Assembly: GCA_015075635.1 (NCBI GenBank)
Contig: JABTUA010000003.1
Span: 1,674,001 to 1,738,000, forward strand
DNA from: Polyangiaceae bacterium
Lineage (GTDB): Bacteria; Myxococcota_A; Polyangia; Polyangiales; Polyangiaceae
Reading direction: 5' to 3'
Length of the DNA stretch: 64,000 nt
The first letter of the stretch is position 1. Each line of letters begins with the position of its first letter. The position numbers and the translations under genes were made by a program. Below the pieces are notes generated by a model. It made no database searches, was not told the origin of the DNA, and saw only the letters and a list, made by a program, of their open reading frames with translations. Of this stretch, positions 1 through 8,152 are shown one piece after another.

Positions 1-2139
1 GGAGTCGTCGTACACCTTGGCGCGGATCGCGGCGTGCGGGCAGACCAGCGCGCACTTGTTGCACTGGATGCACAAGCCCGCGTCCCACACCGGGATCTCG
101 TGTGCCAGATTCCGCTTCTCGAAGCGCGAGGTCCCCACGGGCCAGGTGCCGTCCACCGGGAAGGCGCTGACCGGGAGCAGGTCGCCCTTGCCGGCCAGGA
201 TCATCGCCGACACGCGCTGTACGAAGTCGGGAGCCTCCGCCGGCACCACCGCCGGGCGCGGTTTGCCGCTGGGCGCCGTCGCCGGCGGCGTGAAGGGGAC
301 CAGGCGATCGACCGCCGTGCGCGCCGCGAGCACGTTGCGGTGCACGAGCTCGTCGCCGCGGGCGCCGTAGCTCTTCTTGATCGAGGCCTCGATGCGGGTC
401 AGCGCCTCCTCGCGCGGCAACGCGCCGGAGAGCACGAAGAACGCCGCCTGCATCACCGTGTTGATGCGCCCGCCCAGGCCGTGCTCGCGGGCCAGACCGT
501 GGGCGTCCACCACGTAGCAGGTGAGCTTCTTGTCCTGGATGGTCGCCTGCACCTCCCGCGGCAGCGACTGCCACAGCGCCTCGCCGGTGGTCGGGGCGTT
601 GAGCAGGAAGATCGAGCCCCCTTTCGCCGTCGCCAGCACGTCGTAGCGCTCGAGCAGCTCGAATTGATGGCAGGCCACGAGCTCTGCCTCCTCGATCAGG
701 TACGGCGCGCGGATGGGGTTCGGGCCGAAGCGCAGGTGCGAGACGGTGACGGCGCCGGACTTCTTGGAGTCGTAGACGAAGTAGCCCTGCGCGTGCCCGT
801 CGGTCTCCTCGGCGATGATCTTGATCGAGCTCTTGTTGGCGCCGACGGTGCCGTCCGAACCGAGGCCCCAGAACACGGCGCTGTAGGTCTTGCTCTCCGG
901 GACGCGGAAGCTCGGGTCGACGTCCAACGAGAGCTTCGTCACGTCGTCCACGATGCCGACGCTGAAGCTCCGCTTCGGGCTCGTCGCGTCGAGCTCCGCG
1001 AACACGGCCTTCACCATCGCAGGGGTGAACTCCTTGCTCGACAGGCCGTAGCGGCCGCCGAGGATGCGCGGCACGGGTCGCTCGCCGTCCCGGCAGGCGG
1101 CGACGACGTCGAGGTAGAGCGGCTCGCCGGGCGCGCCGGGCTCCTTGGTCCGGTCGAGCACGGCGATGCTCTTCACGCTCTTGGGCAGCGCGACGAGGAA
1201 GTGCCGCAGCGAAAAGGGGCGGAATAGCCGCACTTTGAGCACGCCGACGCGCTCGCCGCGCGCGACCAGCGCGTCCACGGTGGCGTGCGCGGTCTCGGCG
1301 CCGGAGCCCATCATCACCACCACCCGCTCCGCCTCGGGGTGACCGTGGTAGTCGAAGAGCCGATAGCGGCGGCCGGTCAGCTCGGCGAAGCGGGCCATCG
1401 TCTCTTCCACCACGTCGGGACAAGCGTCGTAGAAGCCGTTGATGGCCTCTCGGGCCTGGAAGAACGTGTCGGGGTTCTGAGCCGTACCGCGCAGGACGGG
1501 CCTGTCCGGGGTCAGCGCGCGCGCGCGGTGCGCGCTGATCTGGTCCTCCGGCATCAGCTCCGCGAGCTCCGCGTCGTCCACCGGGACGATCTTCGCGATC
1601 TCGTGCGACACCCGGAAGCCGTCGAAGAAATGCAGGAACGGCAGGCGGCTTCGCAACGTGGCGACGTGGGCGATGCACGCGAGATCCTGCGCCTCCTGCA
1701 CGGAGCCCGAGCAGAGCATCGCGAACCCGGTGCTGCGGCAGGCCATGACGTCGGAGTGGTCGCCGAAGATGCTCAGGGCGTGGGTAGCGATGGTGCGGGC
1801 CGCTACGTGCAGCACGAACGGCGTGAGCTCGCCGGCGATCTTGAACATGTTGGGGATCATGAGCAGGAGCCCCTGGGACGACGTGAACGTGGTGGCCAGG
1901 CTTCCGGCCTGGAGCGCGCCGTGCACCGCGCCCGCTGCGCCGCCTTCGGACTGCATCTCCATCACGCTGGGGACTCGGCCCCACAGGTTCTTGTCACCGT
2001 GCGCCGCCCAGGCGTCGGCCAGCTCGCCCATGGCCGAGGCCGGGGTGATGGGATAGATGGCGATCACCTCGCTCGCGCGATAGGCCACGGATGCGACGGC
2101 TTCGTTGCCGTCCACGGCAATGTGCTTGGCTGAGCTCAT
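1..2139 (-). CDS. nifJ: Pyruvate:ferredoxin (flavodoxin) oxidoreductase, N-terminal 713 residues, cut by window start
   Basis: Oxidatively decarboxylates pyruvate to acetyl-CoA while reducing ferredoxin or flavodoxin in the cytoplasm. The frame is open from an ATG at 2139 to base 1. It begins MSSAKHIAVDGNEAVASVAY and continues with IAVYPITP-like residues (AIYPITPASAMGEL), typical of domain I of the single-chain enzyme. Near the left edge is a 4Fe-4S ferredoxin motif, CIQCNKCALVCPHAAIR. The family is about 1,190 residues, so the last third (rest of the clusters and the TPP domain) lies outside the window. It sits 36 bases after a Usp gene, downstream of the NtrC-like regulator. It is probably cotranscribed from the sigma-54-like promoter at 3973-3988. 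It fits the hydrogenase and acetate genes nearby as an anaerobic pyruvate route. Family assignment is very secure. Confidence 0.95.
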   Translation of the reverse strand, partial: MSSAKHIAVDGNEAVASVAYRASEVIAIYPITPASAMGELADAWAAHGDKNLWGRVPSVMEMQSEGGAAGAVHGALQAGSLATTFTSSQGLLLMIPNMFKIAGELTPFVLHVAARTIATHALSIFGDHSDVMACRSTGFAMLCSGSVQEAQDLACIAHVATLRSRLPFLHFFDGFRVSHEIAKIVPVDDAELAELMPEDQISAHRARALTPDRPVLRGTAQNPDTFFQAREAINGFYDACPDVVEETMARFAELTGRRYRLFDYHGHPEAERVVVMMGSGAETAHATVDALVARGERVGVLKVRLFRPFSLRHFLVALPKSVKSIAVLDRTKEPGAPGEPLYLDVVAACRDGERPVPRILGGRYGLSSKEFTPAMVKAVFAELDATSPKRSFSVGIVDDVTKLSLDVDPSFRVPESKTYSAVFWGLGSDGTVGANKSSIKIIAEETDGHAQGYFVYDSKKSGAVTVSHLRFGPNPIRAPYLIEEAELVACHQFELLERYDVLATAKGGSIFLLNAPTTGEALWQSLPREVQATIQDKKLTCYVVDAHGLAREHGLGGRINTVMQAAFFVLSGALPREEALTRIEASIKKSYGARGDELVHRNVLAARTAVDRLVPFTPPATAPSGKPRPAVVPAEAPDFVQRVSAMILAGKGDLLPVSAFPVDGTWPVGTSRFEKRNLAHEIPVWDAGLCIQCNKCALVCPHAAIRAKVYDDS

Positions 2140-2175
2140 CTTGGCTCCAGAGTGTCTCGGGGATGGAGGAGGAGG

Positions 2176-2646
2176 CTACGCCCGCTTCGAGCGCGAGCGA
2201 AGCGCGGGTTCTGCGGGGGAACGCAGCGTGAGGACCGGACAGGGCGCCGAGTCCAGTACGCGCCGTGTCACGCTGCCCACGCGGCTCGGATTTCCGCCCG
2301 CCCCGGCGGCCCCCATCACGATCAGATCGAAGCGCTCGCTGGCGGCCAGGGTCACGATGACCTCGTGGGGCACGCCGACCTCCACGCGCGGCGCGGGGCC
2401 CGCATGCCCGCCGTCGTAGATGAAGTGGCGCAATCTTCGCGCGGCTTCGTGGCGAGCGAGGTCGCTCAGCGTCTTACCGCCGGGGTGCGACTTCGTCTTG
2501 AGCGGCATGCCGTGCGGGGGCTGCCAAACGTAGATCACCTCCAGCTGGGCGGAGGTCCCCTTGGCGATGGATCGGGCTCCCTCCAGCGCGGTTCGTGCGT
2601 CGTTCGAGAAGTCGGTGGCGACGAGGATCCTGTGGACTCGGGACAT
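2176..2646 (-). CDS. Universal stress protein, single UspA domain
   Basis: A 156-residue cytoplasmic UspA-fold protein. It starts MSRVHRILVATDFS, the usual first beta strand with the Asp that contacts nucleotide. It ends with an ATP-binding-type loop, VMGAAGAGG followed by RVGSVTRRVL. The loop is one residue shorter than the usual G-2X-G-9X-G(S/T), so ATP binding is plausible but not certain. It lies 9 bases after the NtrC-like regulator and 36 bases before nifJ. Usp genes next to pyruvate:ferredoxin oxidoreductase fit an energy-stress or low-oxygen operon. No specific partner can be named from the sequence. Confidence 0.9.
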   Translation of the reverse strand: MSRVHRILVATDFSNDARTALEGARSIAKGTSAQLEVIYVWQPPHGMPLKTKSHPGGKTLSDLARHEAARRLRHFIYDGGHAGPAPRVEVGVPHEVIVTLAASERFDLIVMGAAGAGGNPSRVGSVTRRVLDSAPCPVLTLRSPAEPALRSRSKRA

Positions 2647-2655
2647 CCGCCCCGC

Positions 2656-3945
2656 TCAGCTCTCTCCAGCTCGTTGGTCCGGCCCTTTGCGCGACGCGCC
2701 GTATTCGTGGAGCTTGTACTGGATCTTCCGCACGCTGATGCCGAGCACGCGGGCCGCGCGTGACGTGCTGCCGCCCTGCGCCGCAAGGGTCTGAAGGATC
2801 GCGTAACGCTCGATCTCTTCGAGCCGAGCACCGGGGATCGCAGGTCGCTGCCGCTCGCTGCGCGCGGGGATGCTCAGGTGCTCCGCGCGGATCACGCTGG
2901 AGTCGCTGCGGCTCTGGGCTTGGGTGAGGATCTGGCGCAGCTCGGGCAGGTTGTTCGGCCAGTCGTGGCGCCGGAGGCGATTCACCACCTCGGCGCTGAG
3001 CCCGGGGCAGCGCGGGCCCATCAGCGAGCGAGCCAGCGGGATCAGATCTTCCGGGCGCTCCCGCAGCGACGGCACGCGGAGCTCGACCACGGAAAGCAGA
3101 CGGCCCAGGTCTTCGCGGAACGCCGTGGCAGCCAGGTGACGCAGCTCGAAGACACCCGAAGAAACCACCCGAACCTGCGCCTCGCCGCTCGCGGGCGACG
3201 GTAGCGCGTCGAGCAAGGCCCCTTGGGTCTCGAACGGGAGCTCCGCGACGTCAGCGAGGTAGAGCGTGCCCCCGCGAGCCTCGGCGGCGGCGTTGCGCAC
3301 CTCATCGCGGGAGAGATCCAGCGCGCCGAGCGCGCGCTCGGCGACGTCCCGGCAGCGCAACACCACGAACGGGCCGTCCGAGCGCCGGGAGAGGGAGTGC
3401 AGCGCCCGAGCCAGCCGCGTTCGGCCCGTGCCGGGCTCGCCGCGCAGAAAGACGTTCGCGCGAGTGGGCGCCAAGCGGACCAGGCGCCGCACGACCTCGC
3501 GCATCTCGTGCGACTGGGCGACGATGCCCGGGACCTCCGGCTCCACCGGCTCCGCGATCGACTCGCCGTTCTTGCGACCGTGCTCCAGAGCCTGCGCGAT
3601 GACGGCCAGGAGTCGATCGGTGTCCAGCGGCTTCACCACGAAGTCGAACGCACCCTCGCGCATCGAGTCGAGGGCGATGTCCACTCCGCCGAACGCCGTC
3701 ATCACCACGACCGGCGCGGTGATGTCCGCGCGGCGCAGCCGGCGGATGAGCTCGAGGCCGTCCATGCTCGGCATGCGCAGATCCGTCAGGACCAGGTCCG
3801 GACGCACCTCTTCGGCTCGGGCCACGGCCTTGAAGCCGTCTCCTGCGGTGTCGGCGAGGTAGCCCTCGTCGCGCAACAGCTCGGCGAGGGCCATGCGAGC
3901 AGGTCCTTCGTCATCGACCACCAGGATTCGCGCCGGTCGTTCCAT
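2656..3945 (-). CDS. NtrC-family response regulator with degenerate AAA+ domain (no GAFTGA)
   Basis: A 429-residue regulator in three parts. The receiver (1-120) has D55 in LTDLRMP and K105 in VVKPL. A central AAA+ region spans about 140-360, and a Fis-type helix-turn-helix (EIERYAILQTL... SRAARVLGISVRKIQYKL) ends the protein. The central domain is damaged in all the places that matter. Walker A reads GEPGTGRT, with Arg for Lys. Walker B reads LYLAD instead of LFLDE. The segment that should carry ELFGHEKGAFTGA is missing. Established knowledge says GAFTGA is the sigma-54 contact, so this protein probably does not open sigma-54 complexes. HupR-like regulators of hydrogenase genes are a precedent. 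ATG 3945 is chosen over an upstream start because a GGAAAGGGACGGAA ribosome site precedes it. A sigma-54-like promoter lies at 3973-3988. Confidence 0.9.
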   Translation of the reverse strand: MERPARILVVDDEGPARMALAELLRDEGYLADTAGDGFKAVARAEEVRPDLVLTDLRMPSMDGLELIRRLRRADITAPVVVMTAFGGVDIALDSMREGAFDFVVKPLDTDRLLAVIAQALEHGRKNGESIAEPVEPEVPGIVAQSHEMREVVRRLVRLAPTRANVFLRGEPGTGRTRLARALHSLSRRSDGPFVVLRCRDVAERALGALDLSRDEVRNAAAEARGGTLYLADVAELPFETQGALLDALPSPASGEAQVRVVSSGVFELRHLAATAFREDLGRLLSVVELRVPSLRERPEDLIPLARSLMGPRCPGLSAEVVNRLRRHDWPNNLPELRQILTQAQSRSDSSVIRAEHLSIPARSERQRPAIPGARLEEIERYAILQTLAAQGGSTSRAARVLGISVRKIQYKLHEYGASRKGPDQRAGES

Positions 3946-3972
3946 TTCCGTCCCTTTCCGGAACAGGGCCAA

Positions 3973-3988
3973 TGCACGCCTCGTGCCG
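3973..3988 (-). promoter_or_regulatory. Sigma-54-type promoter for the NtrC-like regulator-usp-nifJ operon
   Basis: Minus-strand sequence CGGCACGAGGCGTGCA has GG and GC separated by exactly 10 bases. It matches 10 of 12 informative positions of TGGCACG-N4-TTGCW. It lies in the 145-base gap between the receiver-PAS kinase and the regulator, 27 bases before the ATG. Confidence 0.65.
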
Positions 3989-4090
3989 CCGGGTTTTTCA
4001 GCGAAAGTCGGGCAGCCGGGGCCTGATGCACGCGGTCCCTGCGGCACTTTGGGTGCCCCGGCGAAAGTTCTGCGCACGAGCCTGGCGGGG

Positions 4091-5515
4091 TCAGGCCGGC
4101 GCGCCCAGGGCGGGGAAGCGGAGGGTGAAGCAGGTCCGGCCGGCTCGGGACTCGAACTGAATCGTCCCGCCGTGCTCGTGCACGATGCGGTGCACGATGG
4201 CCAGGCCGAGGCCGGTGCCGGCCTCCTTGGTCGTGTAAAAGGCGTCGAAGATCGGCGCGTCCTCCGCGATGCCTGGGCCGGTGTCCTCGACCAGCGCCTC
4301 GACGAACCCTTCGCTGTCGCCTCGCACGCCCACCGTCAGGACACCGCCCGTGGCCGCCATCGCCTCGACGGCGTTTCGCATCAGGTTGATCAGCACCTGC
4401 CGCAAGCGCTCCCGATCCCCCTCGATCAGGCCCCGGTCGCCGTCCAAGCGGGACTCGACGCGGACGCCCGCGGCCTGAACCTCCGGGCGGAGCTGCGCCA
4501 GGACGGACTGAGCGAGCTCGGCGAGCTCCATCGGGCTCAGGGTGAGGGGGTTGGGGCGCGCGAAGGCGAGGAAGTCCGAGACCAGGCGATCGAGCCTCCG
4601 GATCTCGTCGTGCACGATTTCGACCACGGGCAGCAGCTTCTCGGGGGTGTTCTGCCCGCGTTCCAGGCGCCGCCGGAGGACCTGGAGCTGGAGCGTGGCC
4701 GAGTTGAGGGGGTTGCGCACTTCGTGCGCCAGGCCGGCGGCCAGCGTGCCCACGGCCGCCAGGCGCTCCGCCACCGCGGTGCGTCGCTGCATGGCGCGCT
4801 CCGCGGTCACGTCGATGCCCACCGCGAACGTCATCGCGGCGCCGCGCGGCGCCGGGACCTGGGCCAGCTGCCAGCGGATCAGGCGGTGTCCCCCCGACTT
4901 CAGCGCGAGCCTGCGCTCGCCGCCGGAGCCCACCATCTCGCGTCCGGATCTGCCCAGCATCTCCTCCCGGTAGAAGCCCGTGACCTCCTCCAGGCGACGA
5001 TTCCAGAGCTGGATCTCGCCACCTGGACCCAGCGCCGTCACGAACGCCGGGACCGCCTCCACTACCTCGCGGTAGCGCTGCTCCGACTCCTCCAGCCGCG
5101 AGCGCAGCGTCTCCCGCTCGCGGACCAGCGCGTAGCGGGTCAGCGCGGTCTGAACCTTGGCCAAGAGCTCTGCGGGCTCGAACGGCTTCAAGAGGTAGGC
5201 CGACACGCCCTGGCCCACCGCGGCGGCGACGCTCTCGACCTTGGCGTCGCCGGTGATGATGATGGCCTCCGCGTTCGGGCAGTGTCGCCTGAGCTTCGAC
5301 ACCAGGTCGAGACCATCGGCATCCGGCAACCTGCGATCCACCAGCAGCAGCTCGAGCGCGTCGCCGAGCTCTCCAGCGAGCCCCTCGGCTTCGGCGCCGC
5401 TCCGCGCGATCCGGCACGTGACCTTGGCGTCGTCGTCGCCGCTCAGGATTTCGGCGACGTTCTCCGCCAGATCGGCGTTGTCATCGACGATCAGGACTGG
5501 GCTCTTCGTGCGCAT
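4091..5515 (-). CDS. Receiver-PAS-histidine kinase
   Basis: A 474-residue cytoplasmic hybrid with no membrane segment. The receiver comes first (1-125; D60 in LLVDRRLP, K110 in LLKPF). A PAS domain (about 142-240; VVEAVPAFVTALG, WNRRLEEVTG) follows, then a HisKA helix with H264 in GLAHEVRNPLNS. The HATPase domain has N box LMRNAVEAM, G1 DTGPGI and G2 GTGLGLAI. An N-terminal receiver implies that its kinase activity is set by a partner kinase, probably the globin-coupled kinase upstream. It starts 10 bases after the double receiver gene. The next gene is an NtrC-like regulator, the likely recipient of its phosphate. No ligand-binding residues in the PAS domain allow a ligand to be named. Confidence 0.92.
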   Translation of the reverse strand: MRTKSPVLIVDDNADLAENVAEILSGDDDAKVTCRIARSGAEAEGLAGELGDALELLLVDRRLPDADGLDLVSKLRRHCPNAEAIIITGDAKVESVAAAVGQGVSAYLLKPFEPAELLAKVQTALTRYALVRERETLRSRLEESEQRYREVVEAVPAFVTALGPGGEIQLWNRRLEEVTGFYREEMLGRSGREMVGSGGERRLALKSGGHRLIRWQLAQVPAPRGAAMTFAVGIDVTAERAMQRRTAVAERLAAVGTLAAGLAHEVRNPLNSATLQLQVLRRRLERGQNTPEKLLPVVEIVHDEIRRLDRLVSDFLAFARPNPLTLSPMELAELAQSVLAQLRPEVQAAGVRVESRLDGDRGLIEGDRERLRQVLINLMRNAVEAMAATGGVLTVGVRGDSEGFVEALVEDTGPGIAEDAPIFDAFYTTKEAGTGLGLAIVHRIVHEHGGTIQFESRAGRTCFTLRFPALGAPA

Positions 5516-5525
5516 CGAGATCGGC

Positions 5526-6269
5526 TCAGCGAAGCCCGGCAGCGACCTGCACGCGGTGGATCAGCTCGCCGAGGTCGCAGGGCTTCTCGATGCAGGGCTC
5601 GCGCGGGTCGAGTCCCGGCACGGCCTCGGCGAGCGCTCGCACCTGCTCCAGGTGGCCTTCGGCGAAGCCGGTGATGAACAGCACGCGGACTCCGGGGTCG
5701 CGGGCGGCCAGGCGCCGGGCCACCTCGAGCCCGCTGGCGTCGGGCAGGCAGATGTCGAGCACGGCCACGCGGGGCAAGCCGTGTTGAGCCAGGGCTTCCT
5801 CCGCGGAGTGTGCGACGATGGCGTCGAGGCCCAGCTCGTGGAGCGCGGTGGCGACGTTGTCCGCCAGCTCGCGCGAGTCCTCCACCACCAGCACCTGAAC
5901 GCGGGTGCGCGCGAAGGTGTCGAGCAGATCGCGGAGGCGGTCGATCCGGAGCGGCTTGGCCAGGACCTCGAGGGCGCCGGCCTCCTCGGCGGACAGCTCC
6001 GTCTGCGGGTCGACGTAGCCGCTCAGCAGCACGACCGGGGTGTGCACGCCCTGCTGGCGCATCTCGCGAATCAGCTCGACCCCCGCGCGGCCGGGCAGGC
6101 GCTGGTCGGTGATGATCCCCGCGTAGCTCCGCGCGGCCAGGCACTCGAGCGCGCGCTCGGCGCTCGCCGCAACGTCGGCCTCCGCACCGAGCTCCGCCAG
6201 CACCTCGACGAGGTTCTCGGCCATCTCGGGCTCGTCTTCGACGATGAGCAAGCGAGCGAGCGACGCCAC
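5526..6269 (-). CDS. Double receiver-domain protein
   Basis: About 247 residues forming two CheY-like receivers in tandem and nothing else. Receiver 1 has EDE at 11-13, D55 in IITDQRLP and K105 in LAKPL. Receiver 2 has VVEDS near 128-132, D172 in VLDICLP and a late Lys in EKPCDLGEL. Both domains keep the phosphate-accepting Asp, so both could be phosphorylated. GTG 6269 is chosen because it starts just before the first receiver strand and lies downstream of the kinase stop at 6316. An ATG far upstream would overlap the kinase in another frame. No strong ribosome site is visible, so the start is uncertain. It may act as a phosphate sink or relay between the globin-coupled kinase and the receiver-PAS kinase. 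Confidence 0.85.
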   Translation of the reverse strand: MASLARLLIVEDEPEMAENLVEVLAELGAEADVAASAERALECLAARSYAGIITDQRLPGRAGVELIREMRQQGVHTPVVLLSGYVDPQTELSAEEAGALEVLAKPLRIDRLRDLLDTFARTRVQVLVVEDSRELADNVATALHELGLDAIVAHSAEEALAQHGLPRVAVLDICLPDASGLEVARRLAARDPGVRVLFITGFAEGHLEQVRALAEAVPGLDPREPCIEKPCDLGELIHRVQVAAGLR

Positions 6270-6315
6270 GACCCGGGCTACGTAGTCGCGAGCGCCGGGT
6301 GGCGCAAGCAGGCCT

Positions 6316-7488
6316 TCAAGAGGACCCGGGTTCCTCGGCCGGGAGCGGAATGTCCGGGAACCACACCCGAAAGCAGGCTCCGCGGTCGGATGGCACCAGC
6401 TCGAGCTCCCCCCCGTGGGCGCGCACGATGCGGTTGCACAGGGCCAGGCCGAGGCCGGTGCCACGGGCCTTGGTGGTGAAGAGCGCGTCGAAGATTCGGT
6501 CGCGGATCTCGGGTGACACGCCGGGCCCGTAGTCCTGGACGAAGAGCTCCGTGCCCCCCTGACGTCTGCCCGCCCGGATGCTGACCGCGCCAGCGCCGTC
6601 CATCGCCTCGCTGGCGTTTCCGATCAGGTTGCCGAGCACGTGCCCCAAGTCGTCGGCGTCCACGTCGATCTGGAGCTCGGCGTCCACGTCGAGCTCGATC
6701 GTGGTGCCGGAAGCGTGCTCCTCCAGAGTCCTCTCGACCAGCGGGCGGAGCAGCTGCGTGCGCCGGCGTGGCGGGCGGTCGCGGGCCAAGTCCATCAGGT
6801 TCTTGATGATGGCGCTGCACTGCGTGACCTGCTTCTGCATCCGCTGCACGTGCTTCTCCAGCGGAGCGTCGTCGATGGCTAGTTTCGTCACGCGCTGGCG
6901 CGCCAAGAACAGAGACGATTCGATGATTCCGAGCGGGTTCCTGAGCTCGTGGCCCACGCTGGCGGCGAGCTGACCGATGGTCGCGAGGCGCTCGTTCGAG
7001 CGGATACTGCTCGACAGGTAGTCGTGGTACGAGTCCAGCATCACGGCGAGCTCGAGGTCGAGGAGCTGGTGCACGGCCAGCTCGGCAGCGGCGCGGCGCT
7101 CCGTATCGGCGGCGTAGACACGCTGGACGGAGCGAACGAGCCCGGTGCGGACGCGATTCATGGCCGTCAGCATGAAGCGCTGCTGGAGCCCCACCCGCAC
7201 GTGAACCAGGCCGATGCGCCGGCGGGCCGCCATCCACTCGAGGTCGTGCGGGCCGCGCAGCGAGCTCGCCAGCCACTCCTCCAGGGTGCACTTGAGGCGA
7301 TCGATCTGCTCGCGTCCGCCCGTGATGACGCGGTAGGCGTCCGGGTCGCGCACGATGGCCGCGTAGAAATCGTCGATCAGCGGCGGGATGTCCGCGGCCA
7401 CGAGTGGTGCCAGCTCGCCGAGGAGCGCGCTCGCGCGGTCGTCGAAGCCGACGTAGCGCTTGACCCCGTCGAACTGCGCCGGGTCCAT
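6316..7488 (-). CDS. Globin-coupled histidine kinase (probable heme gas sensor)
   Basis: A 390-residue soluble kinase. Residues 1-155 resemble the protoglobin domain of globin-coupled sensors: a helical stretch (LIDDFYAAIVRDPDAYRVI) is followed by ARRRIGLVHVRVGLQQRFM. The pattern IGxxHxRxGL carries the expected proximal heme ligand, H96. The kinase core has H180 in ASVGHELRNPLG, N box NLIGNASEAM, DYGPGV and GTGLGLAL. ATG 7488 has an AAGGTCGAGG-type ribosome site. It is first in the signalling operon. Known globin-coupled sensors bind O2, CO or NO, so an oxygen-sensing role for the hydrogenase/pyruvate gene set is the natural inference. Heme binding itself is not shown by sequence alone. Confidence 0.88.
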   Translation of the reverse strand: MDPAQFDGVKRYVGFDDRASALLGELAPLVAADIPPLIDDFYAAIVRDPDAYRVITGGREQIDRLKCTLEEWLASSLRGPHDLEWMAARRRIGLVHVRVGLQQRFMLTAMNRVRTGLVRSVQRVYAADTERRAAAELAVHQLLDLELAVMLDSYHDYLSSSIRSNERLATIGQLAASVGHELRNPLGIIESSLFLARQRVTKLAIDDAPLEKHVQRMQKQVTQCSAIIKNLMDLARDRPPRRRTQLLRPLVERTLEEHASGTTIELDVDAELQIDVDADDLGHVLGNLIGNASEAMDGAGAVSIRAGRRQGGTELFVQDYGPGVSPEIRDRIFDALFTTKARGTGLGLALCNRIVRAHGGELELVPSDRGACFRVWFPDIPLPAEEPGSS

Positions 7489-7687
7489 CAGCCTCGACCT
7501 TCGCCGTCTTGGCACGAGCAGATCGCGATCCGCCACCGAGACCAAGACCCAGGAGAACACTGGCGAGGCCGGCGCACTCCCTCCGTCAAGTGGGAGTTAC
7601 GCCTGGCGTTTCCCGAGTGCATCTCGACGACAACCTCGACGATGGCAGGGCGTGGCGGCAAACACGGGCACGAAAGCAACCGCCGCC
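7489..7687. other. Intergenic region upstream of the globin-coupled kinase
   Basis: A 199-base gap between the Usp pair and the kinase operon. I find only a weak GG-N10-GC candidate (minus strand, 7517-7532, CGGATCGCGATCTGCT; about 8 of 12 informative positions). The sensor operon may therefore use another sigma factor. No open frame or hairpin stands out. Confidence 0.4.
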
Positions 7688-8152
7688 CTAGCGTTCGCCT
7701 TCGGCGGTCCGCACCGTGAGGACCGGGCGTGTGGAGCGGCGCACGACCTTCTCCGCGACGCTGCCGAGGAGCAGGTGAGCGAAGCCGCTGCGACCGTGGG
7801 TGCCCATGGCCACCAGGTCGTAGCCCTCGCGCTCGGCCAAGGTCACGATGGTGTGAGCGGGGTCACCCTGCTCCACCCGGGTGTTGGCGATCTCGATGCC
7901 GTCCTCGCGAGCCTGGGCGGCGAACTCGCGCATCGCAGCCTGGGCCTGGTCACTGGCGAGTTGCGCCAGCGTCTGCGTCGTGCCCGCGGCGCCGACCATG
8001 GCCTCCGGCGCGACGAACGCCGGCGCCTCCCAGACGTACAAGAGGTCGATGCTGGCGTTGAAGCTCTTCGCCAACATGGCCGCGTGCTCCAGCGCGGCCC
8101 GCGAGCACGCGGAGTAATCGACTGGAACCAGGATTCGACGCAGGTAGTTCAT
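7688..8152 (-). CDS. Universal stress protein
   Basis: A 154-residue UspA-domain protein starting MNYLRRILVPVDYSACS. It ends with a fully canonical ATP-binding loop, MGTHGRSGFAHLLLGSVAEKVVRR, so it probably binds ATP. Its start overlaps the stop of the Usp gene before it by four bases (ATGA), showing translational coupling. The two are a co-expressed pair of different Usp proteins. The gap after its stop (7489-7687) separates it from the globin-coupled kinase, which probably has its own promoter. Confidence 0.92.
   Translation of the reverse strand: MNYLRRILVPVDYSACSRAALEHAAMLAKSFNASIDLLYVWEAPAFVAPEAMVGAAGTTQTLAQLASDQAQAAMREFAAQAREDGIEIANTRVEQGDPAHTIVTLAEREGYDLVAMGTHGRSGFAHLLLGSVAEKVVRRSTRPVLTVRTAEGER

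Noticed and set aside
34-1227. Long open frames on the plus strand opposite nifJ and opposite most other genes
   Set aside because: They are antisense shadows caused by high GC, rich in Arg/Ala/Gly with no domain, while the opposite strand encodes recognisable proteins.
4091-5515. Classical NtrB/NtrC nitrogen control pair
   Set aside because: The kinase has an N-terminal receiver, the regulator has a degenerate ATPase domain, and no nitrogen genes are near.
7517-7532. A further sigma-54 promoter upstream of the globin-coupled kinase
   Set aside because: GG-N10-GC is present but only about 8 of 12 informative positions match, below the others.
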